DNA of 64,000 nucleotides. It comes from Nocardioides hwasunensis (lineage in GTDB: Bacteria; Actinomycetota; Actinomycetes; Propionibacteriales; Nocardioidaceae). A program made the translations under genes and the position numbers. Positions 1 to 8,627 of this stretch are shown one piece after another. The stretch covers positions 310,001 through 374,000 of the forward strand of contig NZ_JACXYY010000004.1 in assembly GCF_014779665.1 (NCBI RefSeq), in the 5' to 3' direction. Numbering within the stretch: the stretch's first letter is position 1; every line of letters starts with the position of its first letter. The notes under the pieces were generated by a model. It searched no databases. It had not been told where the DNA came from and saw nothing but the letters and a program-made list of their open reading frames with translations.

Positions 1-2
1 AG

Positions 3-1244
3 CTCGTCCCGCTGGCCCTCGCCTGCGTGGCGGCAGCCGGCTGGCCGCTGCTCCTGCTCGTCGCCGGACGCTACGCCCCGCCCTCGCTGGGGCAGGGTCG
101 ACTGGCGCGACCCGGGCTCGTCCTCCGCACGGGTGGTCGGGCCGCGATCGTCGCCCTGGCCGTGTCGACCGGGATGATGACCACCCACCTGATCGGTCTC
201 GCGGCGCTCCTGGGCGCGCTCGCCGTGGCCAGCGCCGTGCCCGCACTCGTCGGCGTACGTCGTCGCGGGTTGCGCCTCGTGCTCGCCGGCCGCCCCCGCG
301 ACGTCCGCGACGCGCTCGCCGCGCTCTCGCCGGACATGGGCCACGAGGTCGTCGCCGCCTGCCTCACCCGGACGTCGAAGGAGCCGATGGGCGAGCTGCC
401 CACCTACGTCGGCTTCGAGGGCTCACCTGCCGTGGCGCACCACCACCGTGCGGACGCCCTCGTCGTGCTCCCGGGCGCACGCCTCGAGCCGGCCGAGGTT
501 CGCCGGCTGCACTGGTCGCTGGAAGGCGTGGGCACCGAGCTCTACCTCGGCACCGGTCTCCTCGACGTGGAGCCGCAGCGCACCCGCGTGGTCTCCTCGG
601 CCGGGCTCGACGTCCTGCACGTCACGCACCCGGTCCTGGACGGTCCTCGTCGGCTGCTGAAGGACGTCATCGAGCGGTCGGTCGCACTGGTCGCCTTCGT
701 CCTCGCCCTGCCGCTGCTCGCCGTCCTGTGCGTGGCGATCCGTCGTGAGACGCCCGGGCCGGCGCTGTTCCGGCAGCAGCGGATCGGCCGCGACGGCGTG
801 CCGTTCACGATGCTCAAGCTGCGCTCGATGGGGGTCGAGGCAGAGGACGAGAAGTCCGGGCTCGTCGCGCACAACGAGGGCGACGGCATCCTGTTCAAGA
901 TCAAGCTCGACCCGCGGATCACCCGGCTCGGCGCGAAGCTGCGCCGCTACTCCCTCGACGAGCTCCCGCAGCTGTGGAACGTCGTGCGCGGCGACATGTC
1001 CCTGGTCGGCCCGCGGCCGGCGCTCCCCAGCGAGGTCGCCCGCTACGACGTGGACCCGCGGCGGCGCCTGGTCGTCAAGCCCGGTGTCACCGGCCTGTGG
1101 CAGGTCTCCGGGCGCTCGGACCTGACCTGGGCCCAGTCGGTGCGGCTGGACCTGAGGTACGTCGACAACTGGTCGCTGCGCCTCGACCTCGCCATCCTCG
1201 CCCGCACCGTCCGGGCCGTCCTCGGCCACCGCGGCGCCTACTGA
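3..1244 (+). CDS. Undecaprenyl-phosphate sugar-1-phosphate transferase, 5' end missing
   Basis: Initiating enzyme of polysaccharide synthesis: it moves a sugar-1-phosphate from a nucleotide sugar to undecaprenyl phosphate at the membrane. The frame is open to the left edge, so the start lies outside the window; about 413 codons are visible against a usual 450-500. The first visible part is hydrophobic (membrane segments), then a soluble stretch, then a membrane helix near visible residues 220-240 leading into the catalytic sugar-transferase domain (PF02397 type). Diagnostic motifs seen are RQQRIGRDG, DELPQLWNV, SLVGPRP and KPGVTGLWQVSGR close to the C-terminus. Placement at the head of a Wzx/Wzy cluster fits the first step of repeat-unit assembly. 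The sugar transferred (Gal, Glc or a GlcNAc derivative) cannot be read from the sequence. Confidence 0.93.
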   Translation, partial: LVPLALACVAAAGWPLLLLVAGRYAPPSLGQGRLARPGLVLRTGGRAAIVALAVSTGMMTTHLIGLAALLGALAVASAVPALVGVRRRGLRLVLAGRPRDVRDALAALSPDMGHEVVAACLTRTSKEPMGELPTYVGFEGSPAVAHHHRADALVVLPGARLEPAEVRRLHWSLEGVGTELYLGTGLLDVEPQRTRVVSSAGLDVLHVTHPVLDGPRRLLKDVIERSVALVAFVLALPLLAVLCVAIRRETPGPALFRQQRIGRDGVPFTMLKLRSMGVEAEDEKSGLVAHNEGDGILFKIKLDPRITRLGAKLRRYSLDELPQLWNVVRGDMSLVGPRPALPSEVARYDVDPRRRLVVKPGVTGLWQVSGRSDLTWAQSVRLDLRYVDNWSLRLDLAILARTVRAVLGHRGAY

Positions 1245-1280
1245 GCAGCACCCCGCAACTCCCGAACAGCTCCACCACGC

Positions 1281-1303
1281 TTCCCGGAAAGCACTCCGGG
1301 GAA
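1281..1303. other. Imperfect hairpin in the gap after the sugar transferase
   Basis: TTCCCGGA pairs with TCCGGGGAA, one bulged base, around a 6-base loop. It lies between the sugar transferase stop and the lipoprotein start. No T-run follows, so it may be a weak terminator or an operator-like element. It does not match the CCC-N7-GGG motif found elsewhere in the cluster. Confidence 0.3.
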
Positions 1304-1357
1304 CCACCGAAGACAACTGCAGACCAACTGGCACACCGGCCGTGGGGGCGGCACACC

Positions 1358-2143
1358 ATGACGAACAAGCCCGCGAAGGCGGGGATCCTGAGGCTCGCGC
1401 TGTTGGGGGCAGCCGCGAGCCTGGTCCTTGCCGGGTGCAGCAACGACCCGACACCCCCTGACGCTGCCGGTCGGACGACGACCGGCGGCGCTTCTGCGCC
1501 TGCGGACCCGTCGAGCGACGGTGCGAGCGGCGCCGGGAACGGCACCCGCACGAGCAGTCCGACGGACGAGCCCGACAGCGCGTCGGCGACCCCCGGCACG
1601 GGGTCCACCACCGGTGCCGACCCGAGCGGCACGGCCAGCACCGACACCTCGCCGGGCGACACCTCGCCCGGCAACGGCAACGCACAGGACGACGGCGGCA
1701 ACGGCCTCGAGATGCCGGAGGCCCCCGAGCAGACGGTCACCAGCCTGTCCGAGCTCCTCGGCACGACCAGCAAGGCGCCGCTGGTCTCCGCTCCCCTGCC
1801 CCGGGCCGCGAGCGCGACCGGTCGGCTCGTGTCCGACTTCCCGACGCTCCTCCGGCCCTCGCGGGCCAGCCGGGTGACCTCGAGCAGCATCTCGCCGTCG
1901 GGCAGCCGGCTGCAGGTGGGGCTCGTCGCGACGACCGCGCTCTCACCCGACGACCTCCTCCTCGCCTACCGCAGTCGCCTCGCCCGGAGCGGGCTGGGCG
2001 AGATCGCCACCCCGCCCACCACCCCGGGATCGGTCGCAGCTGCCTTCCGACGGGGGCGCAGCACGATCACCGTCACCGCGACCGAGGACGGCTCCCGGAC
2101 GACGTACTCCGTGCACGCCTCCCTGCACACCGGGAGCGCGTGA
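1358..2143 (+). CDS. Putative secreted lipoprotein with disordered linker
   Basis: Predicted 261-residue lipoprotein. The N-terminus has a basic region, a hydrophobic stretch and a lipobox LVLAGC with Cys27 as the expected lipidation site. Residues about 30-120 are a low-complexity linker rich in Ser, Thr, Gly, Asp and Pro, typical of a tether across the cell wall. From about residue 125 there is a compact domain (PDDLLLAYRSRLARSGLGE region) that I cannot assign to a family. The ATG was chosen because the signal peptide begins there; the frame stays open upstream without further protein-like sequence. The stop overlaps the next gene by 4 bases (GTGA), so the two are probably co-translated. 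The function is unknown; position suggests a surface role with the polysaccharide. Confidence 0.75.
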   Translation: MTNKPAKAGILRLALLGAAASLVLAGCSNDPTPPDAAGRTTTGGASAPADPSSDGASGAGNGTRTSSPTDEPDSASATPGTGSTTGADPSGTASTDTSPGDTSPGNGNAQDDGGNGLEMPEAPEQTVTSLSELLGTTSKAPLVSAPLPRAASATGRLVSDFPTLLRPSRASRVTSSSISPSGSRLQVGLVATTALSPDDLLLAYRSRLARSGLGEIATPPTTPGSVAAAFRRGRSTITVTATEDGSRTTYSVHASLHTGSA

Positions 2144-3414
2144 GCCGCATGTACATCACCGTTCGTGATCGGCCCGGCTCCGACCAGGAGCCGTCGGCCT
2201 CGGGGACCACCGCGCGCCCACCCGTCGGTCGCGTCGTCATCCTCCTCGGCCTGGTCTCGCTCCTCACCGACGTCTCCTCGGAGTCCGTCTCGGCGATCCT
2301 GCCGCTCTACCTCACCGTCGTCGTCGGGCTCTCCCCCGTGGCGTACGGCCTCATCGACGGCCTCTACCAGGGAGTCAGCGCCCTGGTCCGCCTCGGTGGC
2401 GGTTGGCTGTCCGACGCCTCCGACCGGCCCAAGTGGGTCGCCTTCCTGGGCTACGGGCTCTCCGCGATCGCCCGGGTGTTCCTGCTCTTCGCGACCGGCG
2501 CCGCCGGCATCGCCGCGGTCGTGACCGCCGACCGCATCGGCAAGGGGATCCGCACCGCACCGCGCGACGCGATGATCAGCACCGCGACGCCCAGCGAGCA
2601 CCTCGGCCGCGCCTTCGGCGTGCACAGGATGCTCGACACGATCGGGGCAGCGCTCGGTCCCCTGATCGCGTTCGGCCTGCTCCTGCTGGTGCCCGACGGC
2701 TACTCGGTCGTCCTGGTCGTCTCGCTCGCCTTCGCCCTGGCCGGTGTCGCGCTCCTCGGACTCCTCGGTCCCGACGTGCGGTCCCGGCGTGACCGATCCC
2801 CACAGGCGGGCCCGACCCCGCCGCCCTTCCGCTGGCGCGACCTCACCGACCGCCGGCTGCGTCCCCTGCTCGTGATCTCCGGCGTGCTCGGCCTGCTCAC
2901 GGTCGGCGACGGCTTCATCTACCTCGCGCTGCTCGACCACGGTGGCGTCAACGTGTCGTGGTTCCCGCTGTTCTACGTCGGCACCAACCTCGCCTACCTG
3001 CTGCTCGCGGTGCCGATCGGCCAGCTCGCCGACCGGATCGGCCGCGCCCGCATCCTTGTGGTGGGCCACCTCGCCCTGGTGGGCGCCTACCTCTGCTCGG
3101 TCCTGCCCACCTCGACCGCCGCGGCCACGGCGGGCACCCTGCTCCTGCTCGGCACCTTCTACGCCGCGACCGACGGTGTGATCGCGGCGATCGCCGGGCG
3201 GCTCGTGCCGGTCCAGGCCCGCACCAGCGGCATCGCGGCCGCCCAGACCGTCGTCGCGGTCGCCCGGATGCTCGCCTCCGCAGGCTTCGGCCTGCTCTGG
3301 TTCCTCCTCGGTCCCGCGGCCGCGATGGGCACCGTCGCCGCGCTGCTGGTCGTGGCCGTGCTCGTCGCGGCCACCCGCATCTCCCGCCTCGACGGGGCCG
3401 AGGTCACGCCGTGA
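2140..3414 (+). CDS. Major facilitator superfamily transporter
   Basis: Predicted 424-residue inner-membrane secondary transporter with about 12 hydrophobic segments. The N-terminal half carries the MFS-type sequence LTDVSSESVSAILPLYL followed by GGGWLSDASDRPKW, the loop 2-3 motif (GxxSDrxgRr-like), repeated as GQLADRIGRAR in the second half, consistent with two six-helix repeats. TADRIGKGIRTAPRDAMIS resembles a subgroup of actinobacterial MFS proteins of unknown substrate. The GTG start overlaps the preceding lipoprotein stop by 4 bases; an ATG three codons later is an alternative. It is followed after 7 bases by a beta-propeller protein, so the three genes form a likely unit. Export of a small molecule is plausible, but the substrate is unknown. 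Confidence 0.85.
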   Translation: MSRMYITVRDRPGSDQEPSASGTTARPPVGRVVILLGLVSLLTDVSSESVSAILPLYLTVVVGLSPVAYGLIDGLYQGVSALVRLGGGWLSDASDRPKWVAFLGYGLSAIARVFLLFATGAAGIAAVVTADRIGKGIRTAPRDAMISTATPSEHLGRAFGVHRMLDTIGAALGPLIAFGLLLLVPDGYSVVLVVSLAFALAGVALLGLLGPDVRSRRDRSPQAGPTPPPFRWRDLTDRRLRPLLVISGVLGLLTVGDGFIYLALLDHGGVNVSWFPLFYVGTNLAYLLLAVPIGQLADRIGRARILVVGHLALVGAYLCSVLPTSTAAATAGTLLLLGTFYAATDGVIAAIAGRLVPVQARTSGIAAAQTVVAVARMLASAGFGLLWFLLGPAAAMGTVAALLVVAVLVAATRISRLDGAEVTP

Positions 3415-3421
3415 TGCGCTC

Positions 3422-4441
3422 GTGAGCACTCGCGCGCGCGTCGTCTCCTTCGTGGCGATCGTGGTGGTCCTGGTCGTCTCCGCCGGGGTCTACGTCCTGC
3501 GGGAGGGCACCGAGGTCCGCGCCGAGCGGGCCGCCGATCCCGCGGCGCCGCAGGCGCCGGTCGCGGCGATCGAGGACGGTCCCCGGATCGTGTTCCGGCA
3601 CACCGGCCTCGACAACGAGTACGGCGTCGTCGCCATGGTGCCGCTCGACGACCCCGGCGGGCCGCGCGCCTTCACCGGCGTCTCGTGCGACCGGGTCGCG
3701 GCCCGGAGCACCGGTGCGTCGTGCCTGGTCACCGACACGGGCATCGCGACGACGTACGAGGCCGACGAGCTCGGACCCGACTGGGAGCCCGTCGACACCT
3801 CGGGCCTGCCCGGGATCCCGAGCCGGACGCGCCTGTCTCCTGACGGCTCGCTCGTGGCGACCACGGTCTTCGTGAGCGGGCACTCCTACATGTCCACCGG
3901 CTTCTCGACGGCGACCGAGGTGCACGAGTTCGGCGGAGGCAAGCGGTGGGGCAACCTCGAGAAGTTCCAGCTGGTCATCGACGGCGAGGCGGTCAACCCC
4001 GTCGATCGCAACATCTGGGGCGTGACCTTCGTCGACGACCGGACCTTCTACGCGACAGTCGGGACCGGCGGCACGACGTGGCTGGTCGAGGGTGACCTCG
4101 CCGCGCGCACGCTGACCTCGGTCTCGGAGCACGCGGAGTGCCCGTCCCTGTCGCCCGACGGCTCGAAGGTGGCCTTCAAGGTCGACGTCGACCCCAGTCG
4201 CAGGATCGTCTGGCAGATCGCGGTCCTCGACCTGGCCACGGGTGAGCGCACCCTGTTGGCGAAGGGACCGCGCGGGCTCGACGACCAGGTCGAGTGGCTC
4301 GACGACGACACGCTGCTCTACGGCATGCCCCGCGCAGACGACGCGGGCGTAACCGACGTCTGGTCGGTCGACACGACGGCCGATGCCGAGCCGCAGCTGC
4401 TCATCGAGCAGGCGTGGTCGCCCACCGTGGTGCGCGACTAG
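3422..4441 (+). CDS. TolB-like beta-propeller protein, membrane anchored or secreted
   Basis: Predicted 339-residue protein with one N-terminal hydrophobic segment (about residues 5-25, probable uncleaved anchor or signal peptide) and a charged/Ala linker. The rest is beta-rich with TolB/PD40-like repeats, for example RLSPDGSLVATTVF and CPSLSPDGSKVAFKV, each giving a propeller blade. Such domains usually mediate protein-protein contacts outside the membrane. The GTG start sits 7 bases after the MFS transporter stop, so it is likely its operon partner. It converges on the beta-helix genes with a 29-base gap. No catalytic motif is visible. Confidence 0.7.
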   Translation: MSTRARVVSFVAIVVVLVVSAGVYVLREGTEVRAERAADPAAPQAPVAAIEDGPRIVFRHTGLDNEYGVVAMVPLDDPGGPRAFTGVSCDRVAARSTGASCLVTDTGIATTYEADELGPDWEPVDTSGLPGIPSRTRLSPDGSLVATTVFVSGHSYMSTGFSTATEVHEFGGGKRWGNLEKFQLVIDGEAVNPVDRNIWGVTFVDDRTFYATVGTGGTTWLVEGDLAARTLTSVSEHAECPSLSPDGSKVAFKVDVDPSRRIVWQIAVLDLATGERTLLAKGPRGLDDQVEWLDDDTLLYGMPRADDAGVTDVWSVDTTADAEPQLLIEQAWSPTVVRD

Positions 4442-4470
4442 GTCACGCACCGACCGCCCGGGCGACCGGA

Positions 4471-5409
4471 CTAGGAACCGCGCTCGGTGTTGCACCGCTG
4501 TCGGCGCAGGTGGACCGGCTGACCGGCGCCGTCGAGCCTCACGACGTGGGCCTCCCACGCCGTGAGGGCCGAGCACTTGACGTCGATCGGACCGTAGTAG
4601 TCGCCCTGCCGGACCACCTTCAGGTTGTGGACCCGGCCCGGCGTACCGAGGCGGAACGGGTAACCCCCGCCCTCGACCAACAGACCGTCGATGTCGACGG
4701 CCGTGTTGCCTTGACCGCTGGGGTAGAAGAACGCCGCCGTGCCCGCGCAGTCCTCGCCCTCGACGAGCTCGAGGCGGCTCATCCGGACCTTCAGGGCCCC
4801 GCCGCCGTATCCTTGCAGCGCGTCGCCGTGCCAGTCGCCGCACTCCTCGGGAGCGACCACGGTGGCGTAGGACCGGATGATCCGGACCGGACCGCACTCG
4901 TCCTTGCCGCCGACGCGGAACCCTTCGGGGAGCCCGTCGATGCGGACTCGATGCGCCCGGTAGCCGCCGGCGTTGAGCGCGGGCTCGTCGCCCGACGTGC
5001 GCTGGCCGGGGGCGTTGCGGATCGTCGTACGACGCACGTCCAGACGCGACTGGCACGTCGAGCCCGCCCAGTTGTCGATGCGGCCGCCGACGACGTCCAC
5101 GCGCTTGACCGTGACGTCGGGGGCCGCGATCACCAGGTTCCCGTAGATGCGCAGGTCCTGCACGACGGCTCCGGCCCGACGCACCACGTGGTCGCCCTGG
5201 ATCTCGCGGCGCGGTGCCCACCCACGGGGGACACCGGTGTCTCGTGCGGTGGGGAACGACGCCTGTGCCCGTGCGCGCACCACGGTGACGTCGCTCGCGT
5301 TCCTCGTCGTTGCGCCGGGAGCGTGCTGCGCCGGGGCCGCGGCGGTCGCCGGAGCACCGAGCACCAGGACGGCGGCCGCGCTGCAGACGGCCGTGGAGAA
5401 CCGCTTCAC
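4471..5409 (-). CDS. Secreted right-handed beta-helix protein (short paralogue)
   Basis: Predicted 312-residue secreted protein. A signal peptide spans about residues 1-27 (basic start, hydrophobic core, ATAAAPAQ). The rest has the repeating V-x-V, short-turn pattern of a parallel beta-helix (VIAAPDVTVKRVDVVGG, LDVRRTTIRN, VDIDGLLVEGGG). Four or more cysteines are shared with the neighbour and may form disulfides. It is clearly paralogous to the C-terminal half of the gene just upstream (both contain DIDGLLV, GGGYPFRLGTPG and CGDWHGD), so the pair arose by tandem duplication; this copy lacks the DUF4082 domain. The GTG start overlaps the upstream stop by 4 bases (GTGA), indicating translational coupling. 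Beta-helix proteins often bind or cleave polysaccharide, but no catalytic triad is recognisable. Confidence 0.75.
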   Translation of the reverse strand: MKRFSTAVCSAAAVLVLGAPATAAAPAQHAPGATTRNASDVTVVRARAQASFPTARDTGVPRGWAPRREIQGDHVVRRAGAVVQDLRIYGNLVIAAPDVTVKRVDVVGGRIDNWAGSTCQSRLDVRRTTIRNAPGQRTSGDEPALNAGGYRAHRVRIDGLPEGFRVGGKDECGPVRIIRSYATVVAPEECGDWHGDALQGYGGGALKVRMSRLELVEGEDCAGTAAFFYPSGQGNTAVDIDGLLVEGGGYPFRLGTPGRVHNLKVVRQGDYYGPIDVKCSALTAWEAHVVRLDGAGQPVHLRRQRCNTERGS

Positions 5410-6887
5410 TGGCCCTGCTCCATCGTGCACGGCAGTGGACGGACCGGAGTCGCGACACCGTTGTCCGCGACGGTGACGACGCTTGCCTGCCAGGAGGTGA
5501 GGACCGAGCACTTGACGTTGATCGGACCGTAGTGCCAGCTGTTGTCGAGGACCGCCAGGTTCTTGACCGTGCCGGGAGTTCCCAGTCGGAACGGGTACCC
5601 GCCTCCGCTGACGAGCAGCCCGTCGATGTCGACGCTGGTGTTGTCCTGGCCGAGCGGATAGAAGAAGGGGGCCGTTCCCCCACATCCGTCTTCCTCGAGG
5701 ATGAGGGTGGTGCGGCGAACGGTGAGGGCCGGACCGCCGTAACCCTGGATCCCGTCACCGTGCCAGTCACCGCAGGTGTCTGGTCGCACGACCCTCGCCC
5801 ACGATCCCTCGATGGTCACCGGCCCGCACCCCGAGGTCCGGCCGCCGACGCGGAAACCCTCCGCGAGTCCGTCGATCTGCACCCCGCGCGCGGTGTACCC
5901 GCCGGCCTGGAGCGCGGGCGAGTCGGACGCGCTGGTGGCTCCGCCCTTGCGGATCGTGCTGTTCTCCACCAGCAGGCCCGGCTGGCAGGTCGGGCCCGCG
6001 AAGTTGTCGATGCTGCCACCGACGACCTCGACCCGACGCAGGGTCACGTTCGGTGCAGCGACCTCGATGCTGCCGTTGACCTGGAGGTCCTCCACCACTG
6101 CGCCCGGCGTGCTGATCCGGTAGGTCCCGTTGACGACCCGCGCCGGGGTCCAGCCGACGGGAACCCCGGTGGTGGCCTGGGTGGGGAAGGCGTCCTCGGA
6201 CGGCGGCGGCGGAGGAGGAGGCGGCAGCTCCGTCTGCTCGCCCGGGGCGAACGTCACGTCGACCCAGTAGTTCGACTTGTGCCGGCTGCGGGTGGGCGCC
6301 TTCGGCTTGCTGCCGTGGCGATACACGCCGACGTGCTTGCCGCCGGTGCTGAGTGAGCCTGAGGTCTTCGCCTTGCGCAGTCCTCGCTTCGTCACTGCAG
6401 GGCGACCCCTGGGCGCGAAGACCGAGACGGTGTAGGTCCGATCTGCCTGGATGGTGACGGGTGCGTCGAAGCGCACCGACACCCATCCGCGGCCCTCGAG
6501 CGGCGTGATGCGTGCCTTGGCCAGTCGGGTGCCGCGAGGGCTCCACAGGCTGGCTCGACGAGGCGTCGCGCCCTTGGCATCGGCGATCTTGTAGACCTGC
6601 ACGCCCGTCACGGAGCCAGCGGTCGAGGACTGGAACCGGGTGCCGACCTCGACCGGTCGGCGGTCGCGGTCCTTGGTCACCCGACGTGGGGCGCGCTCGG
6701 GGAACAGGCTGATCTCGTCGGCCTTGGCACGAGGGGAGCCGGAGGCGTCGGGCCGCGCCGCACTCGGTGGGGCTGACACGGCACCGAGGCCGAGCAGCAC
6801 GACGACGAGCGCGACGAGGGACGTCAGCCCCCGTCGCGGGTCGCGGGTGGCGGCAGCCGGGATGACATGAGCGGGGGTGGGGGGCAT
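5406..6887 (-). CDS. Secreted DUF4082 plus beta-helix protein
   Basis: Predicted 493-residue secreted protein. The ATG at 6887 is chosen because an AGAGGT ribosome site lies upstream and a signal peptide follows (hydrophobic LVALVVVLLGLGAVSAP after a basic Arg-rich start). Then comes one DUF4082 module, about residues 60-215 (VEVGTRFQSSTAGSVTGVQ ... SNYWVDVTF), an uninterrupted run of eight prolines as hinge, and a C-terminal parallel beta-helix paralogous to the next gene. DUF4082 is also present four times in the giant exoprotein at 19141-23892, linking the two as components of one extracellular system. A CCC-N7-GGG motif lies about 150 bases upstream. It is the first gene of a two-gene operon. 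Confidence 0.8.
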   Translation of the reverse strand: MPPTPAHVIPAAATRDPRRGLTSLVALVVVLLGLGAVSAPPSAARPDASGSPRAKADEISLFPERAPRRVTKDRDRRPVEVGTRFQSSTAGSVTGVQVYKIADAKGATPRRASLWSPRGTRLAKARITPLEGRGWVSVRFDAPVTIQADRTYTVSVFAPRGRPAVTKRGLRKAKTSGSLSTGGKHVGVYRHGSKPKAPTRSRHKSNYWVDVTFAPGEQTELPPPPPPPPSEDAFPTQATTGVPVGWTPARVVNGTYRISTPGAVVEDLQVNGSIEVAAPNVTLRRVEVVGGSIDNFAGPTCQPGLLVENSTIRKGGATSASDSPALQAGGYTARGVQIDGLAEGFRVGGRTSGCGPVTIEGSWARVVRPDTCGDWHGDGIQGYGGPALTVRRTTLILEEDGCGGTAPFFYPLGQDNTSVDIDGLLVSGGGYPFRLGTPGTVKNLAVLDNSWHYGPINVKCSVLTSWQASVVTVADNGVATPVRPLPCTMEQGQ

Positions 6888-7030
6888 GCGGGTGTACCTC
6901 TGGCGTAGGGGGGTGTCCAGCACCGCCACTATGGAGGCGCGCGTCGAGGTGCGGCAAAGCACGTGCGACCCCGGCCACCGTCTCCGAGTGTGCGATGCCC
7001 TCCATCGTCGCAGGTCAGGGCCCTGCTCTC

Positions 7031-7043
7031 CCCCAATCTGGGG
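7031..7043 (-). promoter_or_regulatory. CCC-N7-GGG inverted repeat, site A
   Basis: CCCCAATCTGGGG, centred about 150 bases upstream of the ATG of the DUF4082/beta-helix operon. It is one of six similar elements in the polysaccharide locus, each in a gap before a transcription unit. Role as a regulator-binding site is inferred from recurrence and position. Confidence 0.55.
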
Positions 7044-7074
7044 AAAACAGCCACCTGAGCGCCTCCGAGGTGCC

Positions 7075-7410
7075 CTACGTCTGCTTGGACGCCACGAAGT
7101 CGGCCAGGCTGCCGACGGTCTCGAAGACGTCGCCGGTGATGTCCTCGTCGTCGATCTGGATGTCGAAGCGACCCTCCAGGGCGACGGTGAGCTCCACGAC
7201 GCCGAGCGAGTCGAGCTCGGGCAGCTCGCCGAACAGCGGGGTGGACGCCTCGAGGGATGCCGCCTGGTCCTCGATGCCCAGGGTGCTCACGAGCACCTCG
7301 ATGACGGCGCTGACGTCCTGCTGCGTGCTCTGCACGGCTACCTCCGGTGCTGGATCGTGATGGTCTGGTGTCCCGCCGCCTGCTGGCTCGGGGCCGGCTG
7401 GATCGCTCAC
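7075..7410 (-). CDS. Acyl carrier protein
   Basis: Small acidic carrier protein, 111 residues from the GTG at 7410 or 86 from the GTG at 7335; both have a GGAGGT ribosome site, and the upstream one also overlaps the decarboxylase stop by 4 bases. The extra N-terminus is low in complexity (Pro, Gly, Asp, His). The core has the four-helix carrier pattern with the phosphopantetheine attachment motif DSLGVVEL, Ser being the modified residue, followed by FDIQIDDEDI, typical of helix III. It is the last gene of an operon with an acyltransferase, an AMP-forming ligase and a PLP decarboxylase, so its cargo is probably an amino-acid-derived or acyl group rather than a fatty-acid synthase intermediate. 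Confidence 0.88.
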   Translation of the reverse strand: MSDPAGPEPAGGGTPDHHDPAPEVAVQSTQQDVSAVIEVLVSTLGIEDQAASLEASTPLFGELPELDSLGVVELTVALEGRFDIQIDDEDITGDVFETVGSLADFVASKQT

Positions 7411-8627
7411 ACGAGCACCTCCGCAGGAGCGGGATGACCGAGGAACGCGGTGGGGCTCGCGGTGAGTCCGTAGGCGCCCGCCTGGTGGACGACCACCAGG
7501 TCACCCACCTCGACGCGCGGCAGCCGTACCCGGTCGCCGAGCAGGTCGAGCGGCGTGCACAGCGAGCCCACCACCGTGACCTCCTCGGGCTCCCTTGCGG
7601 CACCGTCGGTCGCGATCGGGTAGTTGCGTCGGATCACCTGCCCGAAGTTTCCGGAGGCGGCGAGCTGGTGGTGCATGCCGCCGTCGACGACGACGTACGT
7701 CGTGCCACGCGACATCTTCCGGTCGACGACTCGGGTGACGTAGACACCGGCCTCGCCGACGAGGTAGCGACCGAGCTCGATCCCGATCCGGATGTCGCCG
7801 AGCACCGGGCGGAGCCGCTCGGAGCACAGCCGCTCGAGGTTGTCGCCGACCGCGCCGAGGTCGAGCCGCTCGTCCTTCTCGAAGTACGGGATGCCGAACC
7901 CACCGCCGAGGTTGACGTAGGAGATCGGGGCCGGCGCCTGCTTCGCGAGCTCGAGCAGCAGGTCGACGGTGCGGTCCTGCGCCTCGGCGAGGATCGCGGC
8001 GTGCAGGTTCTGCGAGCCGGCGAAGACGTGGAAACCCTCGAGGGGAAGACCGAGGTCCGCCATCAGTGCCATCAGGTCGGGCACCGCCTCGGCGTCCACC
8101 CCGAACTGCTGGGGGCCACCGCCCATCCGCATGCCCGAGCCCTTGACGGCGAAGTCGGGGTTGACCCGCACCGCGGCGCGCGGGACGAGCCCGAGGTCGC
8201 GACCGGCCGCCAGCAGGCGGCGGACCTCACCCTCCGACTCGACCTCGACCAGCACGCCGGCAGCGACGGCGCGGCGCAGCTCGTCGTCGGTCTTGCCGGG
8301 TCCGGCGAACGTGACGCGCTCGGCCGGTGTGCCGGTGTCGAGGGCGATCGCCATCTCCCCGGCGGACGCGACGTCGAGGGTGTCGACCTGGGTGGCGAGG
8401 TGCTGCACGACGGCCGGCATCGGGTTGGCCTTGACGGCGTAGCCCAGGTCGAGGTCATCGGGCAGCGCCGCCCTGACCTCGGCGACGCGGCGCGAGACCA
8501 GCTCCCGGTCGTAGGCGAAGAACGGCGTGGAGCCCACCCGCGCGGCCAGCCGGTCGAGTGGCACGCCACCGACCTCGAGCCGTCCGTCTGCGTCGCGGAA
8601 GGGCCGCGAGTGCTCGTCGGCGATCAC
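7407..8627 (-). CDS. PLP-dependent decarboxylase, fold III (DAP/ornithine type)
   Basis: Predicted 406-residue pyridoxal-phosphate enzyme of the alanine-racemase/DAP-decarboxylase fold. The N-terminal TIM-barrel carries YAVKANP, whose Lys should hold PLP. FHVFAGSQN matches the H-x-G-S phosphate region, VNLGGGFGIPY is the Gly-rich PLP phosphate loop, and VGSLCTPLD carries the catalytic Cys of the partner active site. It closely resembles the decarboxylase type that accompanies exosortase-A polysaccharide loci in proteobacteria, but no exosortase is in this window. The GTG start overlaps the ligase stop by 4 bases and its own stop overlaps the ACP start. The substrate is probably a basic or diamino acid, giving an amine that could be activated or attached. 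This is family inference; substrate specificity is not readable. Confidence 0.85.
   Translation of the reverse strand: MIADEHSRPFRDADGRLEVGGVPLDRLAARVGSTPFFAYDRELVSRRVAEVRAALPDDLDLGYAVKANPMPAVVQHLATQVDTLDVASAGEMAIALDTGTPAERVTFAGPGKTDDELRRAVAAGVLVEVESEGEVRRLLAAGRDLGLVPRAAVRVNPDFAVKGSGMRMGGGPQQFGVDAEAVPDLMALMADLGLPLEGFHVFAGSQNLHAAILAEAQDRTVDLLLELAKQAPAPISYVNLGGGFGIPYFEKDERLDLGAVGDNLERLCSERLRPVLGDIRIGIELGRYLVGEAGVYVTRVVDRKMSRGTTYVVVDGGMHHQLAASGNFGQVIRRNYPIATDGAAREPEEVTVVGSLCTPLDLLGDRVRLPRVEVGDLVVVHQAGAYGLTASPTAFLGHPAPAEVLV

Noticed and set aside
3404..5770. 788-codon open frame on the minus strand opposite the beta-propeller and beta-helix genes
   Set aside because: Arg/Gly/Ala-rich composition typical of an antisense frame in GC-rich DNA; genes with signal peptides and recognisable folds occupy the other frames.
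7031..7043. Reading site A as a transcription terminator after the acyl carrier protein gene
   Set aside because: The stem is only 4 base pairs and, in the direction of that gene, the T-run precedes rather than follows it; five other copies are upstream of genes, not after them.
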